Notes: generated by a model from the sequence alone, not told the origin. DNA of 64,000 nt from Melioribacter sp. (GCA_020723965.1 DYHW01000001.1:420587-484586), one strand, 5' to 3'; shown: positions 44,483 to 57,204, counted from the stretch's first letter. Translations and numbers: made by a program.

Positions 44483-47400
44483 ATGCGATTAAAAGCGCAA
44501 GAAAATAAAATCAAACAAATAGAAAAGTTGACTATAAGTTTAGCTAGCCCCGATGATATTTTATCTCGCTCTCATGGCGAAGTAACTAAACCTGAAACGA
44601 TCAATTATAGATCTTTTCGGCCTGAAAAAGATGGACTTTTCTGCGAGAAAATTTTTGGCCCGGTAAAGGATTGGGAATGCGCTTGCGGTAAATATAAAGG
44701 AATACGTTACAAAGGTATAGTGTGCGATCGTTGCGGTGTTGAAGTTACGTTAAAAGCAGTGCGCCGCGAAAGAATGGGACACATTTCTCTTGCTGTTCCG
44801 ATTGTTCATATTTGGTTTTTTAAAACGCTCCCTTCTAAGATCGGAAATATTCTCGGAATGACAACAAAAGAATTAGAAAGAATTGTTTATTACGAATCTT
44901 ATGTTGTTATTAACCCAGGCCCAACTGGTCTTAACAAACTCGATCTGATTTCCGAAGACCAGTATTATGAAATTTTAAATTCACTTCCCCATGATAATGA
45001 TTCACTAGATTATGAAGACCCCAAAAAATTTGTTGCTAAGATAGGCGGTGATGCTGTAAAGGAATTGTTAAAGAATACTGATATAGAGTTAACATTTGCT
45101 ACTTTAAAGTCTCAGCTCGGGCCTGATACTTCTCAGCAAAAGCGAACTGAACTGCTTAAAAGATTAAGAGTACTTGAAGCCTTCAGAGAAAAAGAGGGAA
45201 AAATCCCTAACAAACCTGAATGGATGGTAATGAATGTTATACCGGTTATCCCGCCGGAACTTCGCCCTCTTGTTCCTCTTGAAGGAGGAAGGTTTGCTAC
45301 GTCAGACTTGAATGATCTCTATCGCAGAGTTATCATTCGAAACAATCGTTTAAAAAGACTTATAGATATAAAAGCTCCTGAAGTTATTCTTAGAAATGAA
45401 AAGAGAATGCTTCAAGAATCTGTTGATGCCTTATTCGACAACTCTCGTCGCTCAAGCGCAGTTCGAAGCGATGGCAACAGACCTTTGAAATCTCTGAGCG
45501 ATATGTTGAAAGGAAAGCAGGGGCGATTTCGTCAAAACTTGCTCGGTAAACGCGTTGATTATTCCGGACGCTCTGTTATTGTTGTTGGTCCCGAATTGAA
45601 ATTACACCAATGTGGCTTGCCTAAAGATATGGCTGTTGAATTGTTCAAGCCATTCATTATTCGCAAACTTATCGAACGAGGACATTTCAAAACTGTAAAG
45701 AGCGCGCGTAAAGCAGTTGACAGAAAAGATGCATTGATTTGGGATATTCTCGAAAAATTGATTGATGGACATCCGGTAATGTTAAATCGAGCTCCAACAT
45801 TGCACCGGCTTGGCATTCAAGCATTTCAACCCCTTTTAATTGATGGAAAAGCAATCCAGTTGCATCCGCTTGTTTGTACTGCCTTCAATGCAGATTTTGA
45901 TGGTGACCAAATGGCTGTTCACATTCCTCTTTCCTACGAGGCGCAACTTGAAGCTTCTGTTCTAATGTTGAGTAGTCATAATATTCTTTCTCCACAAAAC
46001 GGATTGCCTATTGTATTACCAACTCAAGACATGGTACTTGGGCTCTACTATCTAACTAAAGCAAAAGTTGGTGCAAAGGGAGAAGGGAAGTTTTTTTCAA
46101 GTACAGACGAGGTAATAATTGCTTACGATAATAAAGCAATTGAACTTCATGCAAAAATAAAAGTTAAGATCGACAAGGAAATTATAGAAACTACTGTTGG
46201 TAGAGTAATCTTTAATCAGATAGTTCCCAAGGAACTTGGTTTTATAAATGAACTTCTAATGAAGAAGAGCTTTTCCGGTTTTATTTACAAAATGTTTATT
46301 AAACTAGGTAACGTTGTTACCGCAAAATTCTTAGATGATTTGAAAGACCTTGGATTCCGTTACGCAACTGCTGCTGGAATTTCGATCAGTTTTGTCGATA
46401 TGATTGTGCCTAATGAAAAAGATAAGTTGATTGATGATTCTAACAAGAAGGTCGGCTCTATCTTAAATGAACACGAACAAGGTTTAATTACCGACGCAGA
46501 ACGTTATAATAAGATTATTGATGTTTGGACTCATACTACAAATAACGTTGCAAAGTATTTAATGGACCGTTTGAAGATTGACCAAAGTGGATTCAATCCT
46601 TTGCATATGATGGTGGATTCCGGCGCTCGTGGATCGCAAGACCAAGTTAAACAGCTTGCTGGTATGCGTGGATTGATGATGAAACCACAAAAATCGCTTT
46701 CCGGTCAAGCCGGTGAAATTATCGAAAACCCAATTGTTGCTAATTTTAAGGAAGGGTTATCTGTCCTCGAATATTTTATTTCCACGCACGGTGCACGAAA
46801 AGGTCTTGCAGATACTGCGCTGAAAACCGCTGATGCCGGTTACTTAACTCGTCGTTTGTGTGACGTTGCTCAAGATGTTATTATTTCCGAGATCGATTGT
46901 GGTACAATTCGTGGTATTTATATATCTGCTCTTAAAGATATTGAACAAGAAAGAGAACCGCTAGCAGAAAGAATTATTGGGCGTTGCGCTCAAGAAGATA
47001 TTTACGATCCACGAAATGATGAAACCTTGGTCGAAGCAGGAGAACTGATCACCGAAGAAATTGCAGAAAAAATTGATGGGGCTAACATTGACCAAGTATT
47101 TATAAGAACCGTTTTAACATGCGAATCGAAACGAGGTGTTTGCGCAAAATGCTATGGAAGAAATTTAACAACCGGCGCACTAGTCGAAATTGGCGAAGCT
47201 GTTGGAATTATTGCAGCTCAATCGATCGGTGAACCCGGCACACAACTAACCTTAAGAACATTCCACTTAGGTGGTACTTCATCTCGTATTGCATCCCAAT
47301 CGCAAGTAGAAACTAACGTGCCAGGCATTGTGCATTTTGATAAAATTACATTTGTAGAGAAGAGTGATTTCTTTGGGAAAGTTAAAGTAGTAATAGGTCG

Positions 47401-48724
47401 ACGCGGTGTTATTGGTATCTACGACGAGGATAATCGTCAGATTAAAAAATTCGAAATTCCTTATGGTGCAGAATTATTAGTAACAGATGGACAAGAAGTT
47501 AAAAAAGGTCAGCCATTGTACAATCACGATCCTTATAATGCTGTTATAGTTTCGGAAATAAGCGGTAAAGTATCGTTTGTAGATCTAATTGATAATATTA
47601 CACTGCAGCAAGTTGTAGATGACCAGACTGGACACGTTCAAAAAGTTGTAATTGATTCTAAAGATAAAACTTTAACGCCTAGCATCTTGATAAAAGACGA
47701 TAAAAGAAATGAAAAAGTATTTAACATCCCAACCCGTGCCTACTTATCTGTTGAAGAAGGGGAATCAATTCAAGCAGGAACTATTCTTGCAAAAATTTCT
47801 AAACAAACTACAAAAACGCGCGATATTACAGGAGGCTTGCCAAGAGTTACTGAATTGTTCGAGGCTAGAAGTCCTCATGATCCAGCAATCGTTTCTGAAA
47901 TTGAGGGGCGTGTAAAATTTGGTGCTCGCAAAAAAGGTTCGCGTGAAATAATTATAGAATCATTCGACGGCACTGTTCAGAAAGTTTATAATGTTTCTTA
48001 TGGTAAGCACATTCTTGTGCAAGAAGGGGACGAAATTCCTGCTGGCGAAAAAATAACTGATGGGCCGATCGATCCTCACGATATATTGAAAATAAAAGGA
48101 ACTAATGCAGTTCAGGAATATTTAGTAAATGAGATTCAAGATGTTTATCGCCTTCAAGGTGTTAAGATAAATGATAAACATATTGAAGTTATTGTTCGAC
48201 AAATGTTGCAAAAGCTCCAAATTATTATGGCAGGCGATTCCAGCTTTATTGAAGAAGATTTAGTTGATAGAAATAAACTTATCGAAGAGAATGAGAAGAT
48301 TAAACAGATGGTTAATATTGTTGATCCCGGACAGTCTAAATGTAAAATGGGGCAACTAATCAGTAAGACAAAATATCGTGAAATAAATGCCGATTTAACT
48401 CGAAAAGGGAAAAAAACGATTAAAGCGCGAGAGACTGAACCAGCTACATTCGATAATATTTTACTTGGAATTACTCACGCAGCTTTATCTACAGAAAGTT
48501 TTATATCTGCAGCATCATTCCAAGAAACAACTAAAGTTCTTACCAATGCTGCTACAGAAGCACGTGCAGATACGCTTATAGGATTAAAAGAAAATGTTGT
48601 TATGGGGCATCTTATCCCTGCAGGCACTGGGCTAAAAAAATATCGAAATATAATATTGACTGGTGGTGAAGAAGAACTCCACGAAGAAGTGACAGAAAAA
48701 GTTGTTGAAAAAGAATCGAATTGA
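44483..48724 (+). CDS. rpoC: DNA-directed RNA polymerase subunit beta'
   Basis: The 1413-residue catalytic subunit. It has the zinc-ribbon [20 protein letters not shown] at the N-terminus, the active-site loop [13 protein letters not shown] with the three magnesium-binding aspartates, the bridge-helix region ([19 protein letters not shown]), the second zinc site ([13 protein letters not shown]) and the trigger-loop segment ([28 protein letters not shown]). AAGGAGTAATAAC precedes the ATG, 51 bases after rpoB. A new promoter for the str operon follows. Confidence 0.98.
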   Translation: MRLKAQENKIKQIEKLTISLASPDDILSRSHGEVTKPETINYRSFRPEKDGLFCEKIFGPVKDWECACGKYKGIRYKGIVCDRCGVEVTLKAVRRERMGHISLAVPIVHIWFFKTLPSKIGNILGMTTKELERIVYYESYVVINPGPTGLNKLDLISEDQYYEILNSLPHDNDSLDYEDPKKFVAKIGGDAVKELLKNTDIELTFATLKSQLGPDTSQQKRTELLKRLRVLEAFREKEGKIPNKPEWMVMNVIPVIPPELRPLVPLEGGRFATSDLNDLYRRVIIRNNRLKRLIDIKAPEVILRNEKRMLQESVDALFDNSRRSSAVRSDGNRPLKSLSDMLKGKQGRFRQNLLGKRVDYSGRSVIVVGPELKLHQCGLPKDMAVELFKPFIIRKLIERGHFKTVKSARKAVDRKDALIWDILEKLIDGHPVMLNRAPTLHRLGIQAFQPLLIDGKAIQLHPLVCTAFNADFDGDQMAVHIPLSYEAQLEASVLMLSSHNILSPQNGLPIVLPTQDMVLGLYYLTKAKVGAKGEGKFFSSTDEVIIAYDNKAIELHAKIKVKIDKEIIETTVGRVIFNQIVPKELGFINELLMKKSFSGFIYKMFIKLGNVVTAKFLDDLKDLGFRYATAAGISISFVDMIVPNEKDKLIDDSNKKVGSILNEHEQGLITDAERYNKIIDVWTHTTNNVAKYLMDRLKIDQSGFNPLHMMVDSGARGSQDQVKQLAGMRGLMMKPQKSLSGQAGEIIENPIVANFKEGLSVLEYFISTHGARKGLADTALKTADAGYLTRRLCDVAQDVIISEIDCGTIRGIYISALKDIEQEREPLAERIIGRCAQEDIYDPRNDETLVEAGELITEEIAEKIDGANIDQVFIRTVLTCESKRGVCAKCYGRNLTTGALVEIGEAVGIIAAQSIGEPGTQLTLRTFHLGGTSSRIASQSQVETNVPGIVHFDKITFVEKSDFFGKVKVVIGRRGVIGIYDEDNRQIKKFEIPYGAELLVTDGQEVKKGQPLYNHDPYNAVIVSEISGKVSFVDLIDNITLQQVVDDQTGHVQKVVIDSKDKTLTPSILIKDDKRNEKVFNIPTRAYLSVEEGESIQAGTILAKISKQTTKTRDITGGLPRVTELFEARSPHDPAIVSEIEGRVKFGARKKGSREIIIESFDGTVQKVYNVSYGKHILVQEGDEIPAGEKITDGPIDPHDILKIKGTNAVQEYLVNEIQDVYRLQGVKINDKHIEVIVRQMLQKLQIIMAGDSSFIEEDLVDRNKLIEENEKIKQMVNIVDPGQSKCKMGQLISKTKYREINADLTRKGKKTIKARETEPATFDNILLGITHAALSTESFISAASFQETTKVLTNAATEARADTLIGLKENVVMGHLIPAGTGLKKYRNIILTGGEEELHEEVTEKVVEKESN

Positions 48725-48746
48725 GCAAAAATATAAACTGACTTGC

Positions 48747-48775
48747 TTGACAATTGGACTGAATATCAATAAATT
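48747..48775 (+). promoter_or_regulatory. Sigma70-type promoter of the rpsL (str) operon
   Basis: TTGACA (48747-48752), 17-base spacer, TAAATT (48770-48775). It lies between the rpoC stop and rpsL, with an expected start near 48782 and a short leader ending in GGAGG before the rpsL start. Confidence 0.65.
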
Positions 48776-48820
48776 TCAAGTCTGAATTTTATATAAAGAA
48801 CAAATTTTGGAGGATTTTAC

Positions 48821-49198
48821 GTGCCAACAATTAATCAGTTGGTGAGAAAAGGTAGAAAGGTGATAGGCTCAAAAAGTAAAGCCCCGGCTCTCGATAGCTG
48901 TCCACAAAAACGCGGAGTCTGCACAAGAGTTTATACCACTACTCCTAAAAAACCAAATTCAGCATTACGAAAAGTTTCTAGAGTGCGTTTAACAAACGGA
49001 TTAGAAGTTACAGCTTATATACCTGGAGAAGGACACAATCTTCAAGAGCACTCGATAGTATTAATTAGAGGGGGGAGAGTGAAAGACCTACCTGGTGTGA
49101 GATATCATATTATACGAGGTACCTTAGATACGGCAGGGGTTGAAGATCGTAAAAAAGGAAGATCTAAATACGGAACTAAAAAACCAAAAGCGAAGTAA
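48821..49198 (+). CDS. rpsL: 30S ribosomal protein S12
   Basis: A 125-residue decoding-centre protein. Family signatures [18 protein letters not shown] and [17 protein letters not shown] are intact, including the lysines whose change gives streptomycin resistance elsewhere. The start is GTG at 48821 behind GGAGGATTTTAC. First gene of rpsL-rpsG-fusA-tuf. Confidence 0.97.
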   Translation: MPTINQLVRKGRKVIGSKSKAPALDSCPQKRGVCTRVYTTTPKKPNSALRKVSRVRLTNGLEVTAYIPGEGHNLQEHSIVLIRGGRVKDLPGVRYHIIRGTLDTAGVEDRKKGRSKYGTKKPKAK

Positions 49199-49204
49199 TT
49201 TGTT

Positions 49205-49672
49205 ATGAGAAAGAAAAGAGCTGAAAAAAGATTTATTAAACCTGATCCTAGATATGATGATATCTTGGTCGCGAAACTAATAAACTATTTAATGTGGGAA
49301 GGAAAAAAATCTACCGCTAGAAGAATTGTTTATGATTGTTTTGATTTGATTGAGCAGAAGACCAAAAAACCAGCTTTGGAAGTATTCAAAAAAGCGGTTC
49401 AAAATGTTCAACCTATGGTCGAAGTGAGAAGTAGAAGAGTCGGTGGTGCAACTTATCAAGTTCCGATGGAAGTTAGACACGAAAGAAGAGTAGCGTTGGC
49501 ATTCCGTTGGATTAGAACTTACTCGCGAGATAGAAAAGACAAATCAATGGCTCAGAAATTAGCATCAGAATTACTTGCTGCTGCTAATGGAGAGGGTTCT
49601 GCAATAAAGAAAAAAGACGATACACATAGAATGGCTGAAGCAAACAAAGCATTTGCTCATTTTAAGTGGTAA
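49205..49672 (+). CDS. rpsG: 30S ribosomal protein S7
   Basis: A 155-residue 3'-domain 16S rRNA-binding protein, early in 30S head assembly. It shows [22 protein letters not shown], the beta-hairpin [18 protein letters not shown], and [33 protein letters not shown] read in two parts. It starts 6 bases after rpsL. Typical length. Confidence 0.97.
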   Translation: MRKKRAEKRFIKPDPRYDDILVAKLINYLMWEGKKSTARRIVYDCFDLIEQKTKKPALEVFKKAVQNVQPMVEVRSRRVGGATYQVPMEVRHERRVALAFRWIRTYSRDRKDKSMAQKLASELLAAANGEGSAIKKKDDTHRMAEANKAFAHFKW

Positions 49673-49695
49673 AAGAAAGGATTATCGATAGATAG

Positions 49696-51798
49696 ATGTC
49701 GAATAAGAGAGTTGAAATAAGTAAGGTTAGAAATATTGGTATTATGGCTCATATTGACGCCGGAAAAACTACTACTACTGAGAGAATTTTATTCTACACC
49801 GGTAAATTGCACCGTATGGGTGAAGTTCATGATGGCGCCGCAACGATGGATTGGATGGAACAGGAGAAAGAGCGCGGTATTACCATTACAAGTGCAGCAA
49901 CAACTACGGAATGGAGAGAACATCAGATAAATATTATTGATACACCAGGACACGTTGATTTTACAGTTGAAGTTGAACGTTCTTTGAGAGTTTTGGACGG
50001 TGCTATTGCACTTTTTTGTGCAGTAGGAGGAGTTGAACCACAATCTGAAACCGTTTGGAGACAAGCGGATAAATATGGTGTTCCTAGAATTGCTTTTGTT
50101 AATAAGATGGATAGAATTGGTGCAGACTTCTTTCATGCAGTTCGAATGATGAAAGATAAATTAGGCGCCAATACTGTTCCCATTGCTCTTCCCGCTGGTG
50201 AAGGTGATTTATTCAGAGGTATTATTGATCTTATTACAATGAAAGCAATAATGTTCATTGAAGAAACTTTAGGAGCTCAGTTTGAAGAGGTTGATATACC
50301 GGCTGACTTGATGCCATTAGCTCAAAAATATAGAGCGCAAATGCTCGAAGCTGTTTCTGATGTTGATGATACATTATTAGAGAAATATTTAGAAGGAAAA
50401 GAAATATCCGAAGCAGAAGTAAGGAAAGTTCTTCGCGAAGCTACTATTCAATTAAAAATTATTCCGGTGCTTTGCGGTTCTTCTTTTAAGAATAAAGGAG
50501 TTCAACAATTACTTGATGCGGTTGTAGATTTTCTTCCATCTCCACTTGACGTAGGAAATCTAATTGCTCATCATATAAATAAAAACGACCATGTAGAGAG
50601 GAAAATCGATTCGAATGAAAAATTTACAGCACTTGCTTTTAAAATAATGACAGACCCTTATGTTGGAAAACTTACATTTGTTAGAGTTTATAGTGGAACT
50701 TTGTTAGCTGGTTCTTATATTTTTAATTCAGTAGCAGACAAAAAAGAAAGAGTAGGCCGCGTCCTTCAAATGCATGCTAACCACAGAGAAGATATGGATT
50801 TTGTTAGAGCTGGCGACATTGCAGCAATTGTTGGTTTAAAATACACTAAGACAGGTGATACACTTTGCACTGAAGATGATGCAATTATTCTTGAGAAAAT
50901 AGCTTTCCCAGAGCCAGTTATTCAAATAGCAATAGAACCGAAAACTAAAGCAGATCAAGACAAGCTTTCTGAATCATTAGCAAAACTTTCGGATGAAGAT
51001 CCTACTTTTAAAGTGAAAGTAGATGAAGAAACTGGTCAGACCCTGATAAGCGGAATGGGAGAACTTCATCTCGAAATTCTTGTTGATAGGATGAAGCGCG
51101 AATTTAAAGTAGAGGCAAATGTTGGTAAACCACAAGTGGCATATAGAGAAACTATTACTAAGAAAGTTCAGACAGAAGGAAAGTTTATTAAGCAAACAGG
51201 CGGACGTGGAAAATATGGACACGTTTGGATTGAACTTTCTCCTAATGAACCAGGAAAAGGTTTTGAATTTGAAAATGCAATTGTTGGTGGCGTTGTTCCG
51301 AAAGAATATATAAATCCTGTTATGCACGGTTTGCAAGAAGCAATGAGAAACGGCGTATTAGCCGGTTTTCCTGTTGTTGATGTTAAAGCCAAATTATTTG
51401 ACGGCTCTTATCATGATGTAGACTCTGATGAAATTTCGTTCAAGGTTGCTGGGTCAATCGCATTTAAACAGGGCGCATTAAAAGCAGGACCTATTTTACT
51501 TGAACCAATAATGAATGTTGAAGTAATTACGCCCGAAGAATATTTAGGCGATATTATGGGAGATCTCAATTCGCGCCGTGGAAAAATTGAAGGGTTCACT
51601 TCTAGAAAAGATGCTCAGGTGATTAAGGCAATTGTTCCTTTGTCGGAAATGTTTGGTTATGCAACAAGAATGAGATCGATGACACAGGGGCGCGCAATTT
51701 ATTCAATGCAGTTTTCACATTATGCAGAAGTCCCAAAATCCGTTGCAGAAGAGATTACAGAAAAATCGCAAGTTAAAAAATCAGTTGAATCAGTTTGA
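49696..51798 (+). CDS. fusA: Translation elongation factor G
   Basis: A 700-residue GTPase that drives translocation. The G domain has [12 protein letters not shown] (P-loop), the switch I segment [20 protein letters not shown] and NKMD; then come domain II, domain IV with the loop [13 protein letters not shown], and domain V ([17 protein letters not shown]). It lies in the str operon between rpsG and tuf. There is no second EF-G copy in the window. Confidence 0.97.
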   Translation: MSNKRVEISKVRNIGIMAHIDAGKTTTTERILFYTGKLHRMGEVHDGAATMDWMEQEKERGITITSAATTTEWREHQINIIDTPGHVDFTVEVERSLRVLDGAIALFCAVGGVEPQSETVWRQADKYGVPRIAFVNKMDRIGADFFHAVRMMKDKLGANTVPIALPAGEGDLFRGIIDLITMKAIMFIEETLGAQFEEVDIPADLMPLAQKYRAQMLEAVSDVDDTLLEKYLEGKEISEAEVRKVLREATIQLKIIPVLCGSSFKNKGVQQLLDAVVDFLPSPLDVGNLIAHHINKNDHVERKIDSNEKFTALAFKIMTDPYVGKLTFVRVYSGTLLAGSYIFNSVADKKERVGRVLQMHANHREDMDFVRAGDIAAIVGLKYTKTGDTLCTEDDAIILEKIAFPEPVIQIAIEPKTKADQDKLSESLAKLSDEDPTFKVKVDEETGQTLISGMGELHLEILVDRMKREFKVEANVGKPQVAYRETITKKVQTEGKFIKQTGGRGKYGHVWIELSPNEPGKGFEFENAIVGGVVPKEYINPVMHGLQEAMRNGVLAGFPVVDVKAKLFDGSYHDVDSDEISFKVAGSIAFKQGALKAGPILLEPIMNVEVITPEEYLGDIMGDLNSRRGKIEGFTSRKDAQVIKAIVPLSEMFGYATRMRSMTQGRAIYSMQFSHYAEVPKSVAEEITEKSQVKKSVESV

Positions 51799-51842
51799 TA
51801 AAAACAATAATAAAAGTAACAAACAAAGAGGAGAGTAATTAG

Positions 51843-53048
51843 ATGGCAAAAGAAAAATTTGACCGCAGCAAACCTCACGTGAATATAGGTACTATCGGAC
51901 ACGTTGACCATGGTAAAACTACTCTTACTGCTGCCATCACCATGGCTTTGGCTAAAAAGGGATTATCACAAGTTAGAACATTCGATAGTATCGATAACGC
52001 CCCCGAAGAAAGGGAACGAGGTATTACAATTGCTACTGCGCACGTAGAGTATTCTACTGCAAACAGGCATTATGCGCACGTCGATTGTCCTGGCCACGCA
52101 GATTATGTGAAAAACATGATTACTGGTGCAGCTCAAATGGACGGCGCTATACTTGTAGTTGCTGCAACCGACGGCCCTATGCCTCAAACACGTGAGCACA
52201 TTCTTCTTGCTCGTCAAGTAGGTGTGCCTAAAATGGTTGTTTTCTTGAACAAAGTTGATATGATGGATGATCCTGAATTGATTGACTTGGTTGAAATGGA
52301 ATTAAGAGAACTTTTAAGCAAATACGAATTCCCAGGCAACGATATTCCGATTATTCGAGGTTCTGCTTTGCATGCTTTAGAAGCTGGCGCAAACGATGCT
52401 CCAACTACAGACGAAAGATATAATTGTATTTGGCAGCTTATGGATGCTGTTGACTCTTACGTGCCAATTCCTGAACGAAGCGTTGATAAACCTTTCTTAA
52501 TGCCTGTAGAAGACGTTTTTTCTATTACTGGACGCGGAACTGTTGCAACTGGCAGAGTAGAAAGAGGTCAAGTTAAAATTCAAGAAGAAATCGAATTGAT
52601 TGGTCTTGGAATGCATAAGAAAACAGTTGTTACCGGTATTGAAATGTTCCGTAAAGAACTTGATGCGGCTATTGCAGGCGATAATGCCGGAATTCTTCTT
52701 AGAGGCGTTGATAAAAATGAAATTGAAAGAGGAATGGTTCTCGCAAAAACCGGGTCTATTACTCCCCACAAAGTATTTGAAGGCGAAGTTTACATCTTGT
52801 CAAAAGAAGAAGGCGGTCGTCATACTCCATTTTTTAATGGATACAGACCACAGTTTTATTTTAGAACAACCGATGTTACCGGTGTTGCAACATTGCCTGA
52901 AGGAACAGAAATGGTTATGCCAGGCGATAACGTGAGATTGAAAGTTGAATTGATCTCAGAAATTGCGATGGAAGAAGGATTGAGATTTGCTATTCGCGAA
53001 GGCGGAAGAACTGTTGGTGCAGGCGTTGTTACTAAGATTATCCAATAA
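51843..53048 (+). CDS. tuf: Translation elongation factor Tu
   Basis: A 401-residue GTPase delivering aminoacyl-tRNA. P-loop GHVDHGKTT, switch I region [31 protein letters not shown] and the domain III segment [15 protein letters not shown] are all clear. It ends the str operon and precedes rpsJ by 68 bases. It is the only tuf here: the place near tRNA-Thr, where many bacteria have a second copy, lacks one. Confidence 0.97.
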   Translation: MAKEKFDRSKPHVNIGTIGHVDHGKTTLTAAITMALAKKGLSQVRTFDSIDNAPEERERGITIATAHVEYSTANRHYAHVDCPGHADYVKNMITGAAQMDGAILVVAATDGPMPQTREHILLARQVGVPKMVVFLNKVDMMDDPELIDLVEMELRELLSKYEFPGNDIPIIRGSALHALEAGANDAPTTDERYNCIWQLMDAVDSYVPIPERSVDKPFLMPVEDVFSITGRGTVATGRVERGQVKIQEEIELIGLGMHKKTVVTGIEMFRKELDAAIAGDNAGILLRGVDKNEIERGMVLAKTGSITPHKVFEGEVYILSKEEGGRHTPFFNGYRPQFYFRTTDVTGVATLPEGTEMVMPGDNVRLKVELISEIAMEEGLRFAIREGGRTVGAGVVTKIIQ

Positions 53049-53116
53049 TGGAAATTTTTTTGTAAGGGAAAGAAATTACTTTCCATTTATTTTGTCGAAC
53101 AAGGAGATTTAATAAA

Positions 53117-53425
53117 GTGCCCGGTCAGAAAATTAGAATTAGGTTGAAATCATACGATCATATTTTGATTGATAAATCAACAGAAAAGATCATCAAAACT
53201 GTAAAAAGTACTGGAGCAGTAGTTTCCGGACCAATTCCGCTGCCGACAAAGAGAACGGTCTTCACAGTTTTGAGATCGCCTCACGTAGATAAAAAATCTC
53301 GTGAACAATTCGAAATTAGGGCTCATAAAAGAATTATCGACATTCATAATTCAAACAACAAAACCGTTGATGCGCTGAGCAAGTTAGATATTCCTGCCGG
53401 CGTTGATATTGAGATTAAGTTATAG
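53117..53425 (+). CDS. rpsJ: 30S ribosomal protein S10
   Basis: A 102-residue head protein of the 30S subunit, also known as NusE in antitermination. It has [41 protein letters not shown] (in two parts) and the C-terminal [10 protein letters not shown]. The start is GTG at 53117 behind AAGGAG. It opens the S10 cluster. Confidence 0.97.
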   Translation: MPGQKIRIRLKSYDHILIDKSTEKIIKTVKSTGAVVSGPIPLPTKRTVFTVLRSPHVDKKSREQFEIRAHKRIIDIHNSNNKTVDALSKLDIPAGVDIEIKL

Positions 53426-53436
53426 GAATAAGAGAG

Positions 53437-54057
53437 ATGCCTGGGTTGTTAGCTAAAAAAATCGGAATGACAAATATTTTTTCTGAAGACGGTAAAATAA
53501 TTCCTGTTACTGTTCTTGAAGTTGGACCATGTAAAGTTTATGCTGTTAAGACGAAAGTAAAAGATGGTTACGAATCTCTTCAAATTGGATTTGGAGAAAA
53601 GAAAGAAAAAAATGTTAATAAACCTTTAATGGGAAATTTTAAGAAACTTGGATTACCTGCTCCTCAACTTTTACAAGAATTCAGAAATTTTGAATCGACT
53701 CAATTCAAAATTGGCGATGAAATCAAAGCTGATATTTTCCAAATCGGCGATAAAGTAAAAGTCTCCGGTAAAAATAAAGGAAAAGGATTTCAGGGTGTTG
53801 TTAGAAGGCATGGATTTGGAGGCGTAGGTCAAACTACACATGGTCAGAGTGATAGAGTAAGAGCGCCAGGATCTATAGGCGCAAGCTCTTACCCATCAAG
53901 AGTTTTTAAGGGACAAAAAATGGCTGGCAGAATGGGTTTCGAGAACACAACTATTAGAAATTTGAAAGTTGTAAAGATTATTGCAGATAAAAATATTATT
54001 ATGGTTAAAGGTGCTGTTCCCGGTTCAATTAATTCAATTGTCGCTATCAATAAATAA
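53437..54057 (+). CDS. rplC: 50S ribosomal protein L3
   Basis: A 206-residue early-assembly protein near the peptidyl-transferase centre. It starts MPGLLAKKIGMTNIFSEDGK and holds the long loop GFGGVGQTTHGQSDRVRAPGS, followed by VFKGQKMAGRMGFENTTIRN. The glutamine in the GGVGQTTHG segment is at the methylation position of other L3 proteins. It lies 11 bases after rpsJ. Confidence 0.97.
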   Translation: MPGLLAKKIGMTNIFSEDGKIIPVTVLEVGPCKVYAVKTKVKDGYESLQIGFGEKKEKNVNKPLMGNFKKLGLPAPQLLQEFRNFESTQFKIGDEIKADIFQIGDKVKVSGKNKGKGFQGVVRRHGFGGVGQTTHGQSDRVRAPGSIGASSYPSRVFKGQKMAGRMGFENTTIRNLKVVKIIADKNIIMVKGAVPGSINSIVAINK

Positions 54058-54068
54058 TTTTAATAGAG

Positions 54069-54695
54069 ATGAAATTAGAAGTTTATAAACAAGACGGTAC
54101 AAAATCTGGCGAGACGGTAGAACTCTCAAAAGATATTTTCGAAATCGAACCAAACGACCACGTTCTTTATCTTGCTGTAAAATCGTTCTTGGCAAATCAA
54201 CGACAAGGAACACACAAAGCCAAAGAGAGAAGTGAAGTTAGAGGCGGCGGAAGAAAACCTTTCAAACAAAAAGGACGCGGCGGCGCTCGTGCAGGTACTA
54301 TTCGTTCTCCTCTTTGGGTTGGAGGCGGTTCAATTTTTGGTCCTAAGCCGCGCGATTATAGACAAAAGTTGAATAAAAAAGTTTTAGTCATAGCAAGAAA
54401 ATCTGCTCTTTCATATAAAGCAAAAGCTAATCAAATTTTGGTAGTTGAAGATTTCGATTTTGAAGCACCAAAGTCTAAAAATTTTGTTTCTGTTTTGAAC
54501 GCTTTGCAAATAAAAGGGAAGAAAATTTTATTTTTAACTGACGGATATAAGAAAAACATCTATATGTCCGGTCGTAATATTGAAAAAGTAAATATCCTTG
54601 AAGCAAATAAAGCATCTGCATACGATCTTGTAAATAATCAAGTTCTTGTTTTGCAGAAAAGCGCAGTTGATCTTTTAGAAAGCACACTTAATTAA
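54069..54695 (+). CDS. rplD: 50S ribosomal protein L4
   Basis: A 208-residue exit-tunnel protein; in E. coli it also represses the S10 operon. The extended loop RGGGRKPFKQKGRGGARAG and SPLWVGGGSIFGPKPRDY lie in the tunnel-facing part. It lies 11 bases after rplC. There is no leader like that of the E. coli S10 operon that I can recognise. Confidence 0.96.
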   Translation: MKLEVYKQDGTKSGETVELSKDIFEIEPNDHVLYLAVKSFLANQRQGTHKAKERSEVRGGGRKPFKQKGRGGARAGTIRSPLWVGGGSIFGPKPRDYRQKLNKKVLVIARKSALSYKAKANQILVVEDFDFEAPKSKNFVSVLNALQIKGKKILFLTDGYKKNIYMSGRNIEKVNILEANKASAYDLVNNQVLVLQKSAVDLLESTLN

Positions 54696-54707
54696 GCTGG
54701 TAAGAAA

Positions 54708-55004
54708 ATGAAAAGCGTTTTAATTCGCCCTATGGTAACAGAAAAAATGTCTAATATTAGCGCAAAGTATCCTTCTAAGTATGGATTTATCGTTGATATA
54801 GATGCAAATAAAATTGAGATATCAAAAGCAATCAAAGAAAAGTTTAACGTAGAAGTTGTTTCCGTGAATACTGTCCGCTACAAGGGAAAAACAAGAACTC
54901 AGTTCACAAAAAAAGGTAGATTTACAGGTAAAACCCCAAAATTCAAAAAAGCGGTAGTTACTTTGAAGGAGGGACAAACAATCGATATTTTCGGTCAAGC
55001 ATAG
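54708..55004 (+). CDS. rplW: 50S ribosomal protein L23
   Basis: A 98-residue protein at the tunnel exit, docking site of trigger factor and SRP. It begins MKSVLIRPMVTEKMSNIS and contains NKIEISKAIKEKFNVEVVSVNTVRYKGK in the central fold and KKAVVTLKEGQTIDIFGQ at the end. It lies 12 bases after rplD. Confidence 0.95.
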   Translation: MKSVLIRPMVTEKMSNISAKYPSKYGFIVDIDANKIEISKAIKEKFNVEVVSVNTVRYKGKTRTQFTKKGRFTGKTPKFKKAVVTLKEGQTIDIFGQA

Positions 55005-55021
55005 AGTGTTGGAGTTTATAG

Positions 55022-55846
55022 ATGGCAATTAGAAAATTAAAACCAAATACGCCTGGAACAAGATTCATGTCTATCTCTACTTTTGAAGAGATCACTAAAA
55101 CTACTCCAGAAAAATCATTAACCGCCCCGATTAAAAAATCTGGCGGAAGAAATAATCTTGGAAGAGTTACATCTAGACACAGAGGCGGCGGACATAAGAG
55201 ACAATATAGAATCATCGATTTCAAGAGAGATAAAAAAGGAATTCCTGCTAAAGTTTTTTCAATTGAATACGATCCGAATAGGTCTTCACGTATTGCATTA
55301 CTTCATTATGCAGATGGTGAAAAAAGATACATCATTGCACCAGATGGATTAAAAATTGGCGAACAGATTATGTCCGGCTCTGGTTCAGAAATAAAAATTG
55401 GAAATGCGCTGCCGTTAAAAGAGATTCCTCTAGGCAGTTTTGTTCATAATGTTGAAATGAGACCTGGCAAAGGGGGACAACTTGGTCGCTCTGCCGGCTG
55501 TTCATTACAACTGATGGCACGCGAAGGAAAATCCGCACAATTAAAAATGCCTTCCGGAGAAGTTAGACTTGTGAGCACAGATTGTATGGCTACTTACGGA
55601 GTAGTTGGAAATACAGACCACGAAAATATTAGCTTAGGTAAAGCAGGAAGAAGCCGGTGGCTGGGAATTCGACCTCACGTGCGCGGTGTTGCTATGAATC
55701 CTGTTGATCATCCAATGGGAGGTGGAGAAGGTAAAACATCTGGCGGCGGTCATCCGGTTTCACCTTGGGGACAAAAAGCCAAAGGTCTCAAGACAAGAAA
55801 AAGAAAAAAAACATCTAATAAATATATTGTTAAGAGAAGAAAATAG
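55022..55846 (+). CDS. rplB: 50S ribosomal protein L2
   Basis: A 274-residue protein close to the peptidyl-transferase centre and the subunit bridge. Signatures are [38 protein letters not shown] and the C-terminal [20 protein letters not shown] with the conserved histidine near the active centre. It lies 17 bases after rplW. Confidence 0.97.
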   Translation: MAIRKLKPNTPGTRFMSISTFEEITKTTPEKSLTAPIKKSGGRNNLGRVTSRHRGGGHKRQYRIIDFKRDKKGIPAKVFSIEYDPNRSSRIALLHYADGEKRYIIAPDGLKIGEQIMSGSGSEIKIGNALPLKEIPLGSFVHNVEMRPGKGGQLGRSAGCSLQLMAREGKSAQLKMPSGEVRLVSTDCMATYGVVGNTDHENISLGKAGRSRWLGIRPHVRGVAMNPVDHPMGGGEGKTSGGGHPVSPWGQKAKGLKTRKRKKTSNKYIVKRRK

Positions 55847-55858
55847 TTAGAGTAGAAT

Positions 55859-56146
55859 ATGCCAAGATCAGTTAAAAAAGGTCCTTTCGTTGATGTAAAA
55901 CTTATAAAAAAAGTTAGAAGGCTCAACGATACAAATCAGAAAAAAATTATTAAGACTTGGTCAAGGGCTTGTACAATAACGCCCGAGTTTGTTGGGCATA
56001 CAATAGCCGTTCATAACGGCAATAAGATGATACCGGTTTACATTTCTGAAAATATGGTTGGGCACAAATTGGGAGAATTTTCCCCGACAAGAATTTTCAG
56101 AGGACATCCAGGGACAAAAGCAGAAAAAGCATCCAAAGTTAAGTGA
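55859..56146 (+). CDS. rpsS: 30S ribosomal protein S19
   Basis: A 95-residue head protein contacting S13. It starts [19 protein letters not shown] and has [24 protein letters not shown] read as two segments, then [20 protein letters not shown]. Complete and of normal length, 12 bases after rplB. Confidence 0.97.
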   Translation: MPRSVKKGPFVDVKLIKKVRRLNDTNQKKIIKTWSRACTITPEFVGHTIAVHNGNKMIPVYISENMVGHKLGEFSPTRIFRGHPGTKAEKASKVK

Positions 56147-56183
56147 TTAAGCCAACGGCTTATTAAATTGAGGTAATTGAGTC

Positions 56184-56528
56184 ATGGAAGCAAAAGCAAT
56201 TCACAGATACATAGGAACTTCGCCGCGAAAGATGAGATTGATTATCGATCTTATTAGAGGCAAGTCTGTAGATCAAGCCATCGAGATTTTACATTTTTCG
56301 CCGAAGCATCCTTCTAAAACTGCAGAAAAAGTTTTGAGGTCTGCTGTATCTAACTTAATGAACAAAGATGAAGGCGCTAAACACGAAGTATCTGGTCTTT
56401 TTGTAAAAACTGCTTTTGTAGATCAGGGCCCAACACTAAAAAGAATTTCTCCCGCTCCAATGGGGCGCGCCTATAGAATAAGAAAAAGATCTAATCACGT
56501 TACAATTGTTGTAGCAACAAAAAAGTAA
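56184..56528 (+). CDS. rplV: 50S ribosomal protein L22
   Basis: A 114-residue exit-tunnel protein. The core SPRKMRLIIDLIRGKSVDQAI and the tunnel beta-hairpin (QGPTLKRISPAPMGRAYRIR) with the conserved PRAMGRA-like tip are clear. It lies 37 bases after rpsS; GAGG precedes the ATG. Confidence 0.97.
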   Translation: MEAKAIHRYIGTSPRKMRLIIDLIRGKSVDQAIEILHFSPKHPSKTAEKVLRSAVSNLMNKDEGAKHEVSGLFVKTAFVDQGPTLKRISPAPMGRAYRIRKRSNHVTIVVATKK

Positions 56529-56540
56529 TCGGAGGAAGTT

Positions 56541-57182
56541 TTGGGTCAAAAGACTAATCCAATCGGGTTTAGAGTAGGAATTATTAAAGGATGGGAATCC
56601 AACTGGTATGAAAGCAAAAGCTATTCTACAAAGCTGCTGGAGGATAAAAAGTTAAGAACCTACGTGAGAAAAAGATTACAGAATGCTGGAATTGCTTCCA
56701 TCAAAATTGATAGAACATCGAAGAATATTGTATTAGCAATTCATACATCAAGACCTGGCGTTGTTATTGGAAAGAGCGGTAAAGAGATTGCTCAAATTGA
56801 AGAAGAATTAAAGAAGGTTACTGATAAAGAAGTAAAAATTCAGATTACTGAGATCAAAAGGCCTGAGTTAGATGCTTATCTTGTTGCAGAAAATGTTGCC
56901 AAGCAGATTGAAGGAAGAGTTTCTTTCCGCCGGGCTATGAAATCTTCTATTACATCTGCAATGAGAATGGGTGCCGAGGGGATAAGAATTATGTGTTCCG
57001 GCCGTCTTGGCGGCGCCGAAATGGCAAGAACTGAACAATATAAAGAAGGAAGAATTCCGCTTCACACACTGCGTGCCGATATCGATTATGCTACAGGAAC
57101 AGCACAAACAATTTACGGGTCAATAGGAGTAAAAGTATGGATTTGCCGCGGAGAAATTTTAGGTAAACGTTCAACCGAATAA
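56541..57182 (+). CDS. rpsC: 30S ribosomal protein S3
   Basis: A 213-residue protein at the mRNA entry of the 30S head. It has the type II KH domain with [13 protein letters not shown] and the C-terminal domain with [20 protein letters not shown]. The start is TTG at 56541 behind GGAGGAAG (reads [13 protein letters not shown]), the normal N-terminus of S3. It lies 12 bases after rplV. Confidence 0.97.
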   Translation: MGQKTNPIGFRVGIIKGWESNWYESKSYSTKLLEDKKLRTYVRKRLQNAGIASIKIDRTSKNIVLAIHTSRPGVVIGKSGKEIAQIEEELKKVTDKEVKIQITEIKRPELDAYLVAENVAKQIEGRVSFRRAMKSSITSAMRMGAEGIRIMCSGRLGGAEMARTEQYKEGRIPLHTLRADIDYATGTAQTIYGSIGVKVWICRGEILGKRSTE

Positions 57183-57204
57183 AGAAGTTTGAGGAGTATT
57201 TTTC